A stretch of DNA of 53,656 nt from Roseburia sp. (GCA_023662875.1 JAMPIG010000012.1:1-53656), one strand, 5' to 3'; shown: positions 8,723-17,310, counted from the stretch's first letter. A program made the numbers and translations. The notes: generated by a model not told the origin, from the letters alone.

Positions 8723-9335
8723 TTTCAATTCTTTTGTTTTCACGCTTTACTTTCCTCCCAAAATATACATTATCACTTAAAGGTAAATATTTGATACTCT
8801 CACCTTCATATAACTTGCCCTTGACAATAACGATCCCTTGGCAAAAGACTTTCTCCGAATTTGTATTTACTTTATAAACATTAAAACCAAGTAGAATCAA
8901 TGATGGATTTGTATAATATAAATTTGTCTTCACGAAAATGCATCCAATAATAACAATTACTGAAAACATAACAAAAATTTCTCGTTCCGTCTCCATCGGA
9001 AAGCAAACCAGTGGTATAATATAAGTTGCCAAAAAGGATAAATTTTCATAATTTATGCTCTCACATTGTTTGATTTCAACTGGTAACTGTTTTGCATTAT
9101 TTAGAGAGTCTCGAAATCGTAAATATCCTACTCCACCCAGCACAATAAATCCTAAGCATATAAAAGAAATCATATTGCTTTCTACAAATTTTTTAATATT
9201 GCCCTTATTTATTACAAAGGGAATCATTGATACATCTAACTTTAATATGATTAGCATGAAAAACAATATCCATAAAGAGATAAGATACAAACATAATTTC
9301 ATGAAATCAGCATTTTGTCCTTTGTCTTCTTTCAA
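8712..9335 (-). CDS. kwaA: Kiwa anti-phage membrane protein KwaA
   Basis: Membrane sensor component of Kiwa. The 207-residue product has four hydrophobic segments, at about residues 14-35, 55-73, 100-118 and 122-140, followed by a soluble C-terminal part with the stretch NPSLILLGFNVYKV that I associate with KwaA. I place the start at the TTG at 9335, seven bases after GGGGAAGGAGG; the upstream TTG at 9359 has no such site. The gene follows rloB after 33 bp and overlaps kwaB by 11 bp. In known Kiwa systems KwaA senses changes at the membrane during phage attack and engages KwaB. A generic four-helix membrane protein is the alternative, but the KwaB-like neighbour of the right size makes this unlikely. 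Confidence 0.75.
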   Translation of the reverse strand: MKEDKGQNADFMKLCLYLISLWILFFMLIILKLDVSMIPFVINKGNIKKFVESNMISFICLGFIVLGGVGYLRFRDSLNNAKQLPVEIKQCESINYENLSFLATYIIPLVCFPMETEREIFVMFSVIVIIGCIFVKTNLYYTNPSLILLGFNVYKVNTNSEKVFCQGIVIVKGKLYEGESIKYLPLSDNVYFGRKVKRENKRIENGN

Positions 9336-9368
9336 TCTTATCCTCCTTCCCCTTAACAAATATTCCTT

Positions 9369-10103
9369 TTATCTTTGCTGACTCTTTTCAGCAAAAATCA
9401 TCCTTGCATCTTCCGGCAAATATTTCGCCAATTCCTCCACCAGTTCATACACTCTCGTCCCTGGTGCAGTCTCTGCAGGCGTCCTCCCCCCACTATCTTT
9501 TATAATCCGTTTCGCATACCGTATCGCCAGTTTTGGATTCCCTTTTTCCATAAGAATATCGAAAATATTTTTCATATTCTTGTGATACTTTCCCAGCCCC
9601 AACGCTTCAAATTTCTCATTTAGAAAAGAGATATACTCTGAACGATGATTATTTGCTGTATAATAGGCAAAATGCAATATAAACCAAAACTCAATACACT
9701 CATTACTCCATGCGGCGTGATATTGTAATTCCGAATTATCTTTATTTAACAAATTTACACGTTCCACAACATCATTAAAATGCTCTGCGGGAAAACTGTC
9801 CTTATCGTATACACACCAGATTTGTCCCCTTTGAATATTGTTTTTCTTGACATATCTTTCCGCCTTTCCTATTACACGCATAGTTTCTGCAGCGCAAGGT
9901 TCAATCTCTATCAAAACCATATCCTTGTAAATAGGATTGTCCTCTATCAGTCGCTTAAATCCCATAAAATACTGTGGTTCTGTTTGTTCACCTTCACAAA
10001 AGATATAATAGCGATACTCTTTAAGTTCCAAATACTGCTGTCGGCGTTTCTTCTTCCAATCAAGCTTAATTGATTTTTTTCCTGTCTCAACCTTTTTAGA
10101 CAT
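9369..10103 (-). CDS. rloB: RloB-like TOPRIM-type protein
   Basis: A 244-residue protein of the RloB family, genes first noticed next to restriction-modification loci. The N-terminus is very basic (residues 1-30). It carries YIFCEGEQTEPQYF, which fits the catalytic glutamate of a TOPRIM-like fold, and WCVYDKDSF, which supplies the DxD pair. A conserved-looking NECIEFWFILHF helix follows. It overlaps rloA by 8 bp. With the ABC-type ATPase it resembles split OLD/PARIS-type effector pairs, where the ATPase senses a phage product and the TOPRIM protein is the nuclease. That mechanism is inference from architecture. Confidence 0.8.
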   Translation of the reverse strand: MSKKVETGKKSIKLDWKKKRRQQYLELKEYRYYIFCEGEQTEPQYFMGFKRLIEDNPIYKDMVLIEIEPCAAETMRVIGKAERYVKKNNIQRGQIWCVYDKDSFPAEHFNDVVERVNLLNKDNSELQYHAAWSNECIEFWFILHFAYYTANNHRSEYISFLNEKFEALGLGKYHKNMKNIFDILMEKGNPKLAIRYAKRIIKDSGGRTPAETAPGTRVYELVEELAKYLPEDARMIFAEKSQQR

Positions 10104-11322
10104 TGACTTTCCCCCAATCTACAATTCTTTGCAGATATGGGTCAGCGCCATATTTTCCCTCAAGATACTGCTTGTCATATTTGGCATCCTTTCGGACTGA
10201 CACACCATTGTCATCCTTGAACTCTACCAATGAGTATAACTTGGTATTTTGATCTCTCCCCTTTGCCACAAACCAGATTTCATCCCTTCGATATACCTCA
10301 TTATTCATAGTCGATAGGTCATGGGAGGTAAAAATCAGCTGACCTCCCTCTTTATTAATATTCATATCCGTATACATTTCAATAATGTGTTTCAACAATA
10401 AAGGATGAATTTTTGCATCCAATTCATCGATCACTAAGGTCGTCCCGTTAACCAGACTATTCACAATGTAAGGTAAAAGCCCAAATAACTTTTTCGTGCC
10501 ACTCGATTCCTCGGATAATGCTAGTTCTGTACTTTCGCCGTTCACAATATGTTTTGTGTATACCTCTACAGTGTCTTCATCTTTTTCTTCGATGCGGAAA
10601 TCTTCAATATCCAAATCCATTTCTCTAATCATTTGCAGTACTAATTCCTTGATTGTATCCGATTTCGCTATGGCTGTTCTCATTTCCTGATAGGGATTCC
10701 CATAATTCAAAAAATCTATGGAATATTCAAACCAATTCAAAACATCGTTCACTATTTCATTCTTTTTATAAGTGATTCCAAGGTATGATAATAATGGCAA
10801 AGTCTCCGACAAATCTTCACTGATATTAAACTTGCCAAATGCTCCTTTCAAATTGATCTTGTTCCCTTTACGCACAAATAAAGCAGAACGTCTTCCTGTC
10901 TCTTTTTTGACCCTATCCAGACTTTCATAAATTACGTTTTCCCTCTTAATGTGAAGAATGTATCGATACTCCGCCGTCCTAGTCCGAAAAAAAATTTCAA
11001 ATTCAGTTGACATATTCCGATTTTCCTCTGTAAAAGCAAACGGCTCTATCGGTATTTTTTTTGCCTTGTAGTCGCAATCTCTTTTATCACAAGTCGCGCA
11101 GAGTGGACGCAGTATTTTAGAGTTTAGTGTACGAAGCGCTCCCAATACATTGGATTTACCGCCGCCGTTTGGACCGTAAATAGCGGATACCGGCAAAAAC
11201 CGCTCCCCATTCTGGTCTTTGATAATTTTATCGTTGTGCTCAGAAATAGCTGCCGCCTGCATGTCGAATGTAATTTCATCACGAATGCTTTTATAATTTT
11301 TCACAGTAAATTGACTAAGCAT
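10096..11322 (-). CDS. rloA: RloA-like ABC/AAA-type ATPase
   Basis: A 408-residue ATPase of the OLD/RloA type. Walker A is GPNGGGKS at residues 50-57. The helical signature region reads LSEESSGTKKLFGLLP, and Walker B is TTLVIDELDAKIHPLL, followed by the H-loop region FTSHDLSTM. Three cysteines at residues 75, 78 and 83 (CATCDKRDC) suggest a small metal-binding insertion after the first helix. GCGGAGG precedes the start and a good promoter lies at 11351-11378. It heads the four-gene unit rloA-rloB-kwaA-kwaB, so both systems should be co-expressed. The trigger is unknown. Confidence 0.82.
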   Translation of the reverse strand: MLSQFTVKNYKSIRDEITFDMQAAAISEHNDKIIKDQNGERFLPVSAIYGPNGGGKSNVLGALRTLNSKILRPLCATCDKRDCDYKAKKIPIEPFAFTEENRNMSTEFEIFFRTRTAEYRYILHIKRENVIYESLDRVKKETGRRSALFVRKGNKINLKGAFGKFNISEDLSETLPLLSYLGITYKKNEIVNDVLNWFEYSIDFLNYGNPYQEMRTAIAKSDTIKELVLQMIREMDLDIEDFRIEEKDEDTVEVYTKHIVNGESTELALSEESSGTKKLFGLLPYIVNSLVNGTTLVIDELDAKIHPLLLKHIIEMYTDMNINKEGGQLIFTSHDLSTMNNEVYRRDEIWFVAKGRDQNTKLYSLVEFKDDNGVSVRKDAKYDKQYLEGKYGADPYLQRIVDWGKVNV

Positions 11323-11350
11323 ATCATCAACCTCCGCTCTATACTTTTAT

Positions 11351-11378
11351 ATTATATACACTTTTGGGATTTTGTAAA
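11351..11378 (-). promoter_or_regulatory. sigma-A-type promoter of rloA-rloB-kwaA-kwaB
   Basis: On the minus strand TTTACA, 16 bp and TATAAT, with the transcript expected to start about 20 nt before the rloA ATG. No promoter of similar quality is seen before kwaA. Confidence 0.7.
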
Positions 11379-11590
11379 CAATATTTGAGCCTTTTCCTCA
11401 TATTTACTTCTCAAATTCTGTTTTAATGAAATTTCCTGCAACAGAGCTACGGGTATTAGGCCCTAAAAAAATTATAAAGATCAGGAGAATGCATTCCGCT
11501 TTTTTTACCTTTCTACAAGCAGACAAAGGGCAACCACAGACCCATTCTTTTAGATCCGCAACCGCCCTTACGCTGCATTGATAATTCCTA
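11379..11590. other. gap between the restriction and rlo-kwa operons
   Basis: AT-rich spacer with no convincing gene. It contains a short GC-rich stretch near 11520-11580 but no strong terminator hairpin. Confidence 0.5.
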
Positions 11591-11773
11591 TCATAACCGT
11601 TTACTAAACTCTCTCATTTTTTCAAGGTTCGCTTCGAGATACTTTTGAACGGCACGTTCTACAACCAGTGTTTTGTTCTGCCCGGAAAGCTGGCAAAACT
11701 CTTCCAGTTTCTCAAAAATCTCTCTATCAAATTTACATGCAAAATTCTTTGCGTCTTTCTTTTCTCGTGGCAT
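11591..11773 (-). CDS. small ribbon-helix-helix-like protein
   Basis: A 60-residue protein starting at the ATG at 11773, seven bases after GGAGG and directly behind the stop of the specificity gene. The sequence NFACKFDREIFEKLEEFCQLSGQNKTLVVERAVQKYL is cut here for length but has the ribbon, helix, turn, helix pattern of CopG/Arc-type proteins, with the basic N-terminus PREKKDAK. As the last gene of the restriction-modification unit it is a candidate repressor of the palindrome in that unit's promoter (14817-14837). Alternatives are an orphan antitoxin or a subunit that modulates the enzyme. Confidence 0.6.
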   Translation of the reverse strand: MPREKKDAKNFACKFDREIFEKLEEFCQLSGQNKTLVVERAVQKYLEANLEKMREFSKRL

Positions 11774-11775
11774 TA

Positions 11776-12858
11776 TCACCCCTCCAGTCTGTCTCCGTAA
11801 GGCAGTGATTTAATGTAACTCTCCATAAATTTCCAATCAGGATTTCCTTTTTTGTCAACAGGAAGTTTCATAACAGTATCTTTGATCCGATCTATAAGGT
11901 ATGCCCGACCATATGAATACTTGTATTGCTCTCCCTGTAATATTGCGGCAACAAATAGTCCGGTATATTTATTAAGCCAGGAATCAGCGCGAACAACAAC
12001 CATATGATCACCAGTAATAAATTCCTCATCCTGATAAAAACAAGTAGCGGTTGTATCTCCGATAGAAATTGCATTTCCCTCTTCAATTATATTTGCTGAA
12101 AGCTCACTCTTTACGGCTAGCATCTCACAGCCGTTGTCCTCTCCAGTTCGTGTAATATATCTTATCGAATCCGTTGTGTCAAAAGCGACCGTCAAGTAAT
12201 CCTTATTGATTGCCTTGGCTTTATAGATATTTGAAATCAAGTCACCGAAACGGAATTCTTTCCAGCTTTTTATGTTAAGAGGAAAGGCTCTTTGACTATT
12301 GTTTTTCGTGGTAAGCGGCTCATGACGCAATGACTTAATATAGTTCTCCATGAACTGCCAATCTGGAATATAACCATCCTCCGACCACTTATAAGTAGTG
12401 TCAATTATCGGCGTACCATCAGAATTATGCTGTACAGGAAGTGTAACGTCAAAATCTGTCTTAATATGTGTATTCAATTCCCTTCCAAAAGCATAGTATT
12501 TCATCTTTGATTCATAGCGAACCAGGCTAGAAATAAACATATTAACAGCATGTGTCATAATTGATTCGCGAGGGGTCATGACTGCAACATTCTGTGCCGT
12601 GTAAAACGATTCCTCTTGTACAAAGCAAGAACCCAAACTACCTCCAAGCGCAACTGTTATACATCCGGCTGGAAACGGATTAATCCCTTCTACATACCCA
12701 ACTTTTACGTCAACGCCGTTATTATTACTAATACGAGAAACAAGATTAATTTCTGGAACATCCGCATCAAGCTTGTTCTTATCAAACTTGTTTCCCATTC
12801 GGATGTCATATAATCTGTAAAGCAAAAAGGGCTTCCAAGCCTGTATGTCAAGCTTCAT
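11776..12858 (-). CDS. BcgI-B/HsdS-like DNA specificity subunit
   Basis: DNA target recognition subunit of 360 residues, close to the size of BcgI B. It consists of two similar halves, each a target recognition domain. Each half ends with the same helix motif: PDWQFMENYIKSL at residues 165-177 and PDWKFMESYIKSL at 340-352, a spacing of 175. The half starts are also alike (AWKPFLLYRLYDIRMG and SWKEFRFGDLISNIYK). This two-domain layout predicts a bipartite recognition sequence. It overlaps the nuclease-methylase gene by 11 bp. The recognised sequence cannot be predicted by eye. Confidence 0.85.
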   Translation of the reverse strand: MKLDIQAWKPFLLYRLYDIRMGNKFDKNKLDADVPEINLVSRISNNNGVDVKVGYVEGINPFPAGCITVALGGSLGSCFVQEESFYTAQNVAVMTPRESIMTHAVNMFISSLVRYESKMKYYAFGRELNTHIKTDFDVTLPVQHNSDGTPIIDTTYKWSEDGYIPDWQFMENYIKSLRHEPLTTKNNSQRAFPLNIKSWKEFRFGDLISNIYKAKAINKDYLTVAFDTTDSIRYITRTGEDNGCEMLAVKSELSANIIEEGNAISIGDTTATCFYQDEEFITGDHMVVVRADSWLNKYTGLFVAAILQGEQYKYSYGRAYLIDRIKDTVMKLPVDKKGNPDWKFMESYIKSLPYGDRLEG

Positions 12859-14770
12859 ATATCTTACCCTCCTTTATCAAATAAGACAGATAATTGTTCA
12901 GCGTCTGTTGGAAATCTGCTTCAGACAACTTACTATAATCAGTTTTCATGTAGGCTTCACATAGCCACTCATCATCACTTGTCACAGCCTGCATAGCCGA
13001 CATACCATCTTTTACAGTCTTATTCCTATATAAATCCAACCATTCTTCCTCAATCTGTTTCCAGATGCTATTGTTGTCTTTGTCGAACTGCTCAATACGC
13101 CCAAGGTTCTTTTTCTTTTTGTGACCGTCCTCCTTGTAATAACCAAAGAAAGTTTTGGGAATTGTCCCATCAGACATAACATGGGGCTTCCCAAGTGTAA
13201 ATACCATGCAACAAGCTGATACGGACGCACCCGGGTAAAAAACTTCATTAGGAAGAGTGAACACCGCATCCAATGTGTTCTTTTCCAGCAGATCCGCCTT
13301 CATAGCTGACACAAAATTGCTGGTTCCAATTGCCGCCGCTACGGGCAGCAAAATAGCAACCTTGACTTCCTTTACAGGTTGTCCATTGTCCAGTCGAGCC
13401 TTATTCATCTTTGCCACAACATCAGAGATAAATTTAAGAAACACCATGCCCTTTGTCGGGTCTTCCTTTGCGTCTGACTTCCAACCCGCTTTGTACACTG
13501 CTGGAATCGTAATCGGCTTCGCGTTATAAGGCGGATTCATCAAAATAATATCCGGGTCAGCCTGTTTGAAAAACATTTCACTTTCAAACAGATTGGCCTT
13601 TTTGATATTTGAATTTCCATCTCCATGAATGAGCATATTCGTTGTGGCAAGACCGAAAGCTTTTTCTTCAATCTCCACGCCATATATATGCTCCTTGGCA
13701 ATCATTTTGCGCATTTTCTGTTTTTCAGCTTCGGTTGCTTTCTGAAGATTACAATCTACAAGTTCTAGCACCATTCCCTGAACGAGGAATGAACCAGAAC
13801 CACATGTCCCATCGAACAGCCGTTTCGTTCTGTCAACGCCAGTAACACGGCACATAAAATTTGTGATGTGGTCAGGCGTAAACGCTTGATTCTTATCAGC
13901 TTTTCCAGTGTACTTATTAAAAGCAATAAAGAACAAATTCAGGATATCCTGCCCTTCAGAACTATCATCGTTGATGTACTTGTAGATATTACCTACAATC
14001 TCATCTAAAACTTCTATCCAGTCCTTCAGAACCAGCTTCTTTACCTTTTGATCATTGATAACATTCCGCTGCAGCAGCTCCACTTTCAAAGCTTTATTAT
14101 CGGAACCATCCAAAAGATTGGAAAGCGTCTCCTCGATGCCACTTCGAATCATTTTAGCAGATAAACCGCTCCAGTAGTTTTTTAGCTTCTGTCTGCTATC
14201 ATTCGTGATAATCGTAATGTCTTGCCTCTTCAAGATATCTCGAAGGTAAAGGAGCGTCGTACCGACAAACTGGCTGCGTAGTTTTTCGTCAATATCTTTT
14301 CGATGAAGCGTCTCATTCAACGCGTATGTATTTCTTAGAACAACTTCACGATTGTTTTGCCTGTTGACCGCAAAAAGACTTTCATAATGAGCCATGGTAT
14401 CAAGTACCGTTTCATCTTTCAGAAGATGATCATCGTCCATAACAGATTTCCAAACTTTAATCTTGTCATTGTTTGTATTTGCAAGGATACAGATTATCTT
14501 CTTGGCATAATGAAGCATTCTTTCTTCAAGAAGATACTCCCGAAGCTGTACTTCATCCATATCTGTGAAATTCTGTTTTGTTTCAACCAGAACTACAACA
14601 TCGTTATGCTCAAAACGTATATCCAGCTTAAAATGCTCCGGCTCGTAACCAATAGCCTGTATCAATTTCTCCTTTGAGCCTGCCGCCTGAACGTACGAGT
14701 ATTCACCGCTTTCAATATTCGAAGTCTTATATTCATTACCAATACGATTACACATTGATACTCTATCCAT
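12848..14770 (-). CDS. BcgI-A-like bifunctional restriction endonuclease and N6-adenine methylase
   Basis: A single chain of 640 residues that should both cut and methylate DNA. The N-terminal domain has a PD-(D/E)XK-like core, D50 then twelve residues then E63-T-K65. The methylase domain carries motif I FDGTCGSGSF (residues 319-328) and motif IV NPPY (412-415), typical of gamma N6-adenine methylases. Size and order match BcgI A, and the partner matches BcgI B. There is no separate HsdR gene in the island, which argues against a classical type I system. I start the protein at the ATG at 14770 because AAGGGTGG precedes it and the mapped promoter lies upstream; a start at 14818 would precede the transcript. 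Confidence 0.82.
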   Translation of the reverse strand: MDRVSMCNRIGNEYKTSNIESGEYSYVQAAGSKEKLIQAIGYEPEHFKLDIRFEHNDVVVLVETKQNFTDMDEVQLREYLLEERMLHYAKKIICILANTNNDKIKVWKSVMDDDHLLKDETVLDTMAHYESLFAVNRQNNREVVLRNTYALNETLHRKDIDEKLRSQFVGTTLLYLRDILKRQDITIITNDSRQKLKNYWSGLSAKMIRSGIEETLSNLLDGSDNKALKVELLQRNVINDQKVKKLVLKDWIEVLDEIVGNIYKYINDDSSEGQDILNLFFIAFNKYTGKADKNQAFTPDHITNFMCRVTGVDRTKRLFDGTCGSGSFLVQGMVLELVDCNLQKATEAEKQKMRKMIAKEHIYGVEIEEKAFGLATTNMLIHGDGNSNIKKANLFESEMFFKQADPDIILMNPPYNAKPITIPAVYKAGWKSDAKEDPTKGMVFLKFISDVVAKMNKARLDNGQPVKEVKVAILLPVAAAIGTSNFVSAMKADLLEKNTLDAVFTLPNEVFYPGASVSACCMVFTLGKPHVMSDGTIPKTFFGYYKEDGHKKKKNLGRIEQFDKDNNSIWKQIEEEWLDLYRNKTVKDGMSAMQAVTSDDEWLCEAYMKTDYSKLSEADFQQTLNNYLSYLIKEGKIYEA

Positions 14771-14813
14771 TTCTATATCCACCCTTCTGCATAGTGACTT
14801 CTTTCTTTTAATC

Positions 14814-14865
14814 ATCATAACATAATAGACATGTTATTTCAATATGCAACATGTATTATTATGTT
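14814..14865 (-). promoter_or_regulatory. promoter and palindromic operator of the restriction-modification unit
   Basis: On the minus strand TTGAAA, 17 bp and TATGAT form the promoter. A perfect inverted repeat ATAACAT-N7-ATGTTAT (14817-14837) overlaps the -10 box and the spacer, and a related AACAT-N8-ATGTT lies upstream (14848-14865). A repressor bound here would block RNA polymerase, as with controller proteins of other restriction systems. The small protein at 11591-11773 is a candidate. Confidence 0.65.
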
Positions 14866-15158
14866 TTTTCATGTCGTTTCATACCAAGGTTAGAGAATCG
14901 TTCTATCATAAAATGCTACTCTTGATTTATCTTTTATCGCTTGAAAATATTCATTTGTTCCCATTATTGCATCGATAGTACTTACTCAATCTCACTGCAA
15001 AGAGACCCGAAGGCGATTATAAAGCACTATCGTTAACAACAAAAGCAGATGTCCAAGCTGACATCTGCTTTTTATCGAATAGCCTATGCTCTGGGTTTAT
15101 GGGCTTTTTCAGCTATATTATCATCTAAACCATCTCTTCAATCACCCGTTCTATCACA
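14866..15158. other. gap upstream of the restriction unit with gene remnants
   Basis: Besides the terminator at 15041-15073 it holds two very short minus-strand frames: a 24-codon frame at about 14893-14967 (MGTNEYFQAIKDK...) and a 14-codon frame (MKNDVIERVIEEMV) that overlaps the end of the nucleotidyltransferase gene. Both look like truncated genes. The second sits where a HEPN partner would start. Confidence 0.4.
15041..15073. terminator. bidirectional Rho-independent terminator
   Basis: A 13-bp perfect stem, AAAAGCAGATGTC with GACATCTGCTTTT, around the loop CAAGCT; T-runs follow on both strands. It separates the nucleotidyltransferase gene from the restriction-modification promoter. Confidence 0.85.
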
Positions 15159-15461
15159 TCATTTTTCATACATCAAAACTCCTGTTTTTTCGATTTCCAA
15201 ATCTATTTTAGAGCCCTTTTCCACATGAGCAACATCGAATACATCCACATCTTTATCTACAGCCGCCCGAATATCCTCTATCAGTCCCACGAAACGAAGC
15301 CCCTTAAGGCCACTGTCTACCAGTATATCAATATCGCTTTCTTTTGTCGTGCTTCCTTTTCCATAAGATCCGAATAAAATCGCTTTCTTGATGCTGTTAT
15401 CTACAAAAACCGGTATCAGTCTTTCTTTGAGCTGATTCATGGTATATACCGCCTCTGACAT
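15159..15461 (-). CDS. MNT-type minimal nucleotidyltransferase
   Basis: A 100-residue protein of the minimal nucleotidyltransferase family. It shows the signature GSYGKGSTTKESDIDILVD (GSxG then DxD) and a later aspartate in VDVFDV. Members usually act as antitoxins that AMPylate a HEPN toxin (MntA-HepT). Here no complete HEPN gene follows: only a 14-codon frame overlaps its stop. It is therefore an orphan or the surviving half of a toxin-antitoxin pair. AAGGAAG precedes the ATG. It lies at the outer edge of the defence island. Confidence 0.8.
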   Translation of the reverse strand: MSEAVYTMNQLKERLIPVFVDNSIKKAILFGSYGKGSTTKESDIDILVDSGLKGLRFVGLIEDIRAAVDKDVDVFDVAHVEKGSKIDLEIEKTGVLMYEK

Positions 15462-15546
15462 ATTCCAATACTTCCTTTTCCTTTTTCTTGTTTCTTATTT
15501 TACCTCGTCCGCCACCTAATTACCATAAAAAAGTATCCGGCATCGC

Positions 15547-17268
15547 CTATATTGAACTTACGCCCGATCCAATCAACACCCGCTTCCCGCAGAAAGCAAA
15601 ACCGTATTTCCGAATCCGCTCAACAGGAATCCCCTTTGCCGCCAGCGCTGCTTCGTAGTTTTTCCGATCAATCTGTTCCAGGGCATTTCGCACCGTATCT
15701 GATAGTTCCGCTTCGTCCTCCGCGTCCTGCACCTTGAATTCTATAATAATTGCGTCGGCTTCGATCCCCTGCTTCGGCTCCAGCATCACGTCGTACCTGC
15801 CGAACCCGCTTTCCCGGTTAGACGTCAGAACATACCGGTCGGCCAACTCTACCATCATCCCCAGCACAAAGCCGTGGTAAAAGCGTTCCGGCTCCGTATC
15901 GGACGGATTGTTCCCGGTATCAAAGTAGCTGAATGTCTGTAAGGCAATCTTGTTCATGTATGCATTCATCGCTTTTACATCGCCCATGAGCAAGGCCTTC
16001 AAAAATGCGTTCTGAGCCGGACGGCACTTACCGAACCACCTCTTAATCAGTTGCCGAAACATAGCCCATACTTCTCTGTTTGTCAGCATCAAATCACTTA
16101 TGGCATCCCCGCTTTTCTCGTCAATCTCCGTATGCACCGCTTTCAGATATCCGCTTGCAAGGAGCAAATTCCACGCGGCGGTATCTTCCTGCTCCAATTG
16201 ATTGAATACAATCTGCTCATCCATGGCAATCCGCAGATACCCTCCCCGCATCAGGTTCTCCATGGTCATCTTCATTTCCGGACTTCCCTCCTGAATCAGC
16301 TTACCCGCCAGAGAGTTAGAGCTGGTATTGACCCAGTAAGGAGCTATCTTCCCCTTGTCAAGATAGTTAATAATCGACCACGGATTATAAATATCCGAAC
16401 GGTTTCCAAATACAAAGCCGTCATACCACTGTTTCACTTCCTCTTTTCTGTTATATAAACCGAACTCGTCCAAGGCAGCGAAGACCTCTTTCTCTGTAAA
16501 GCCGAAACTATCCTCATATTTCTCAGTAGTAGCCGTCACTACTTCCAGGTTATTCAGATCCGAAAACATAGACTCCCTGCTAACACGGGTAATCCCTGTC
16601 ATAATAGCCCGCTCCAGGTAAGGGTTTGTCTTGAACGTCGCATTGAACAGGCTTCTGGTAAATGTCACCAATTCCTCCCAGTAACCGTACACATACGCCT
16701 CCTGCATAGGCGTATCGTACTCGTCCAGAAGGATAATCACCTTTTTCCCATAATAGCGGGACAGATACCCCGCCAGCATTTTCAGGGAATAGGCTGCCGT
16801 ATCATCCTCCATTTCCACAGAGACTCGGCGGAAGTCCTCTTTTTCGCTCTCGCTCAGAAAATCTTCCTTCAACAGAAAGTCAAACCTGTCATACAATAAT
16901 TTGATGATACGACAGATCGTTCTTCTCGTCTGTACAAAGTTCGGTGCTTTTACATCCGCAAAGCTGATCATGATCACCGGATATGTCCCCTGCAGGCTGC
17001 GGTACTTCCAATTTTCGTCAGAAGATTTGTCTTCCCAGATCTGCAGTCCCTCGAACAGATCCCCCCGACCCGCGTACTCTATGGAAAAGAATTTCTCCAG
17101 CATACTTATCGTCAACGTCTTCCCGAAACGCCTCGGACGGGTAATCAGTGTTACGGTATCTCCCTCTTCCCACCATTCCCTGATAAACCCTGTCTTATCA
17201 ATATAGAAATATCCTTCTCTTTGAATTGTTTCAAAATCCTGACATCCAATACTTACTGTCCTCGGCAT
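15547..17268 (-). CDS. AAA-ATPase-like protein with C-terminal PD-(D/E)XK domain (DUF1703 type)
   Basis: A 573-residue protein of a family expanded in Lachnospiraceae and Bacteroidetes. I start at the ATG at 17268, preceded by AAAGGAGAG. The N-terminus holds YFYIDKTGFIREW and the Walker A variant RPRRFGKTLTISML. A Walker B-like region (KVIILLDEYDTPM) follows. The C-terminus has the nuclease-like core with EADAIIIEFKVQ and a following helix. The biological role of the family is not established; a defence or DNA-processing role is often suspected. It is more GC-rich than the island next to it, so it may belong to the older chromosome. Confidence 0.85.
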   Translation of the reverse strand: MPRTVSIGCQDFETIQREGYFYIDKTGFIREWWEEGDTVTLITRPRRFGKTLTISMLEKFFSIEYAGRGDLFEGLQIWEDKSSDENWKYRSLQGTYPVIMISFADVKAPNFVQTRRTICRIIKLLYDRFDFLLKEDFLSESEKEDFRRVSVEMEDDTAAYSLKMLAGYLSRYYGKKVIILLDEYDTPMQEAYVYGYWEELVTFTRSLFNATFKTNPYLERAIMTGITRVSRESMFSDLNNLEVVTATTEKYEDSFGFTEKEVFAALDEFGLYNRKEEVKQWYDGFVFGNRSDIYNPWSIINYLDKGKIAPYWVNTSSNSLAGKLIQEGSPEMKMTMENLMRGGYLRIAMDEQIVFNQLEQEDTAAWNLLLASGYLKAVHTEIDEKSGDAISDLMLTNREVWAMFRQLIKRWFGKCRPAQNAFLKALLMGDVKAMNAYMNKIALQTFSYFDTGNNPSDTEPERFYHGFVLGMMVELADRYVLTSNRESGFGRYDVMLEPKQGIEADAIIIEFKVQDAEDEAELSDTVRNALEQIDRKNYEAALAAKGIPVERIRKYGFAFCGKRVLIGSGVSSI

Positions 17269-17310
17269 ACAACTCTCCTTTGCATAAAACAGTATATCCA
17301 ATGCAATACC

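Noticed and set aside
12848-14770. classical type I HsdM with a missing HsdR
   Set aside because: The N-terminal D...ExK nuclease core and the BcgI A-like size favour a bifunctional chain; no HsdR gene or remnant was seen in the island.
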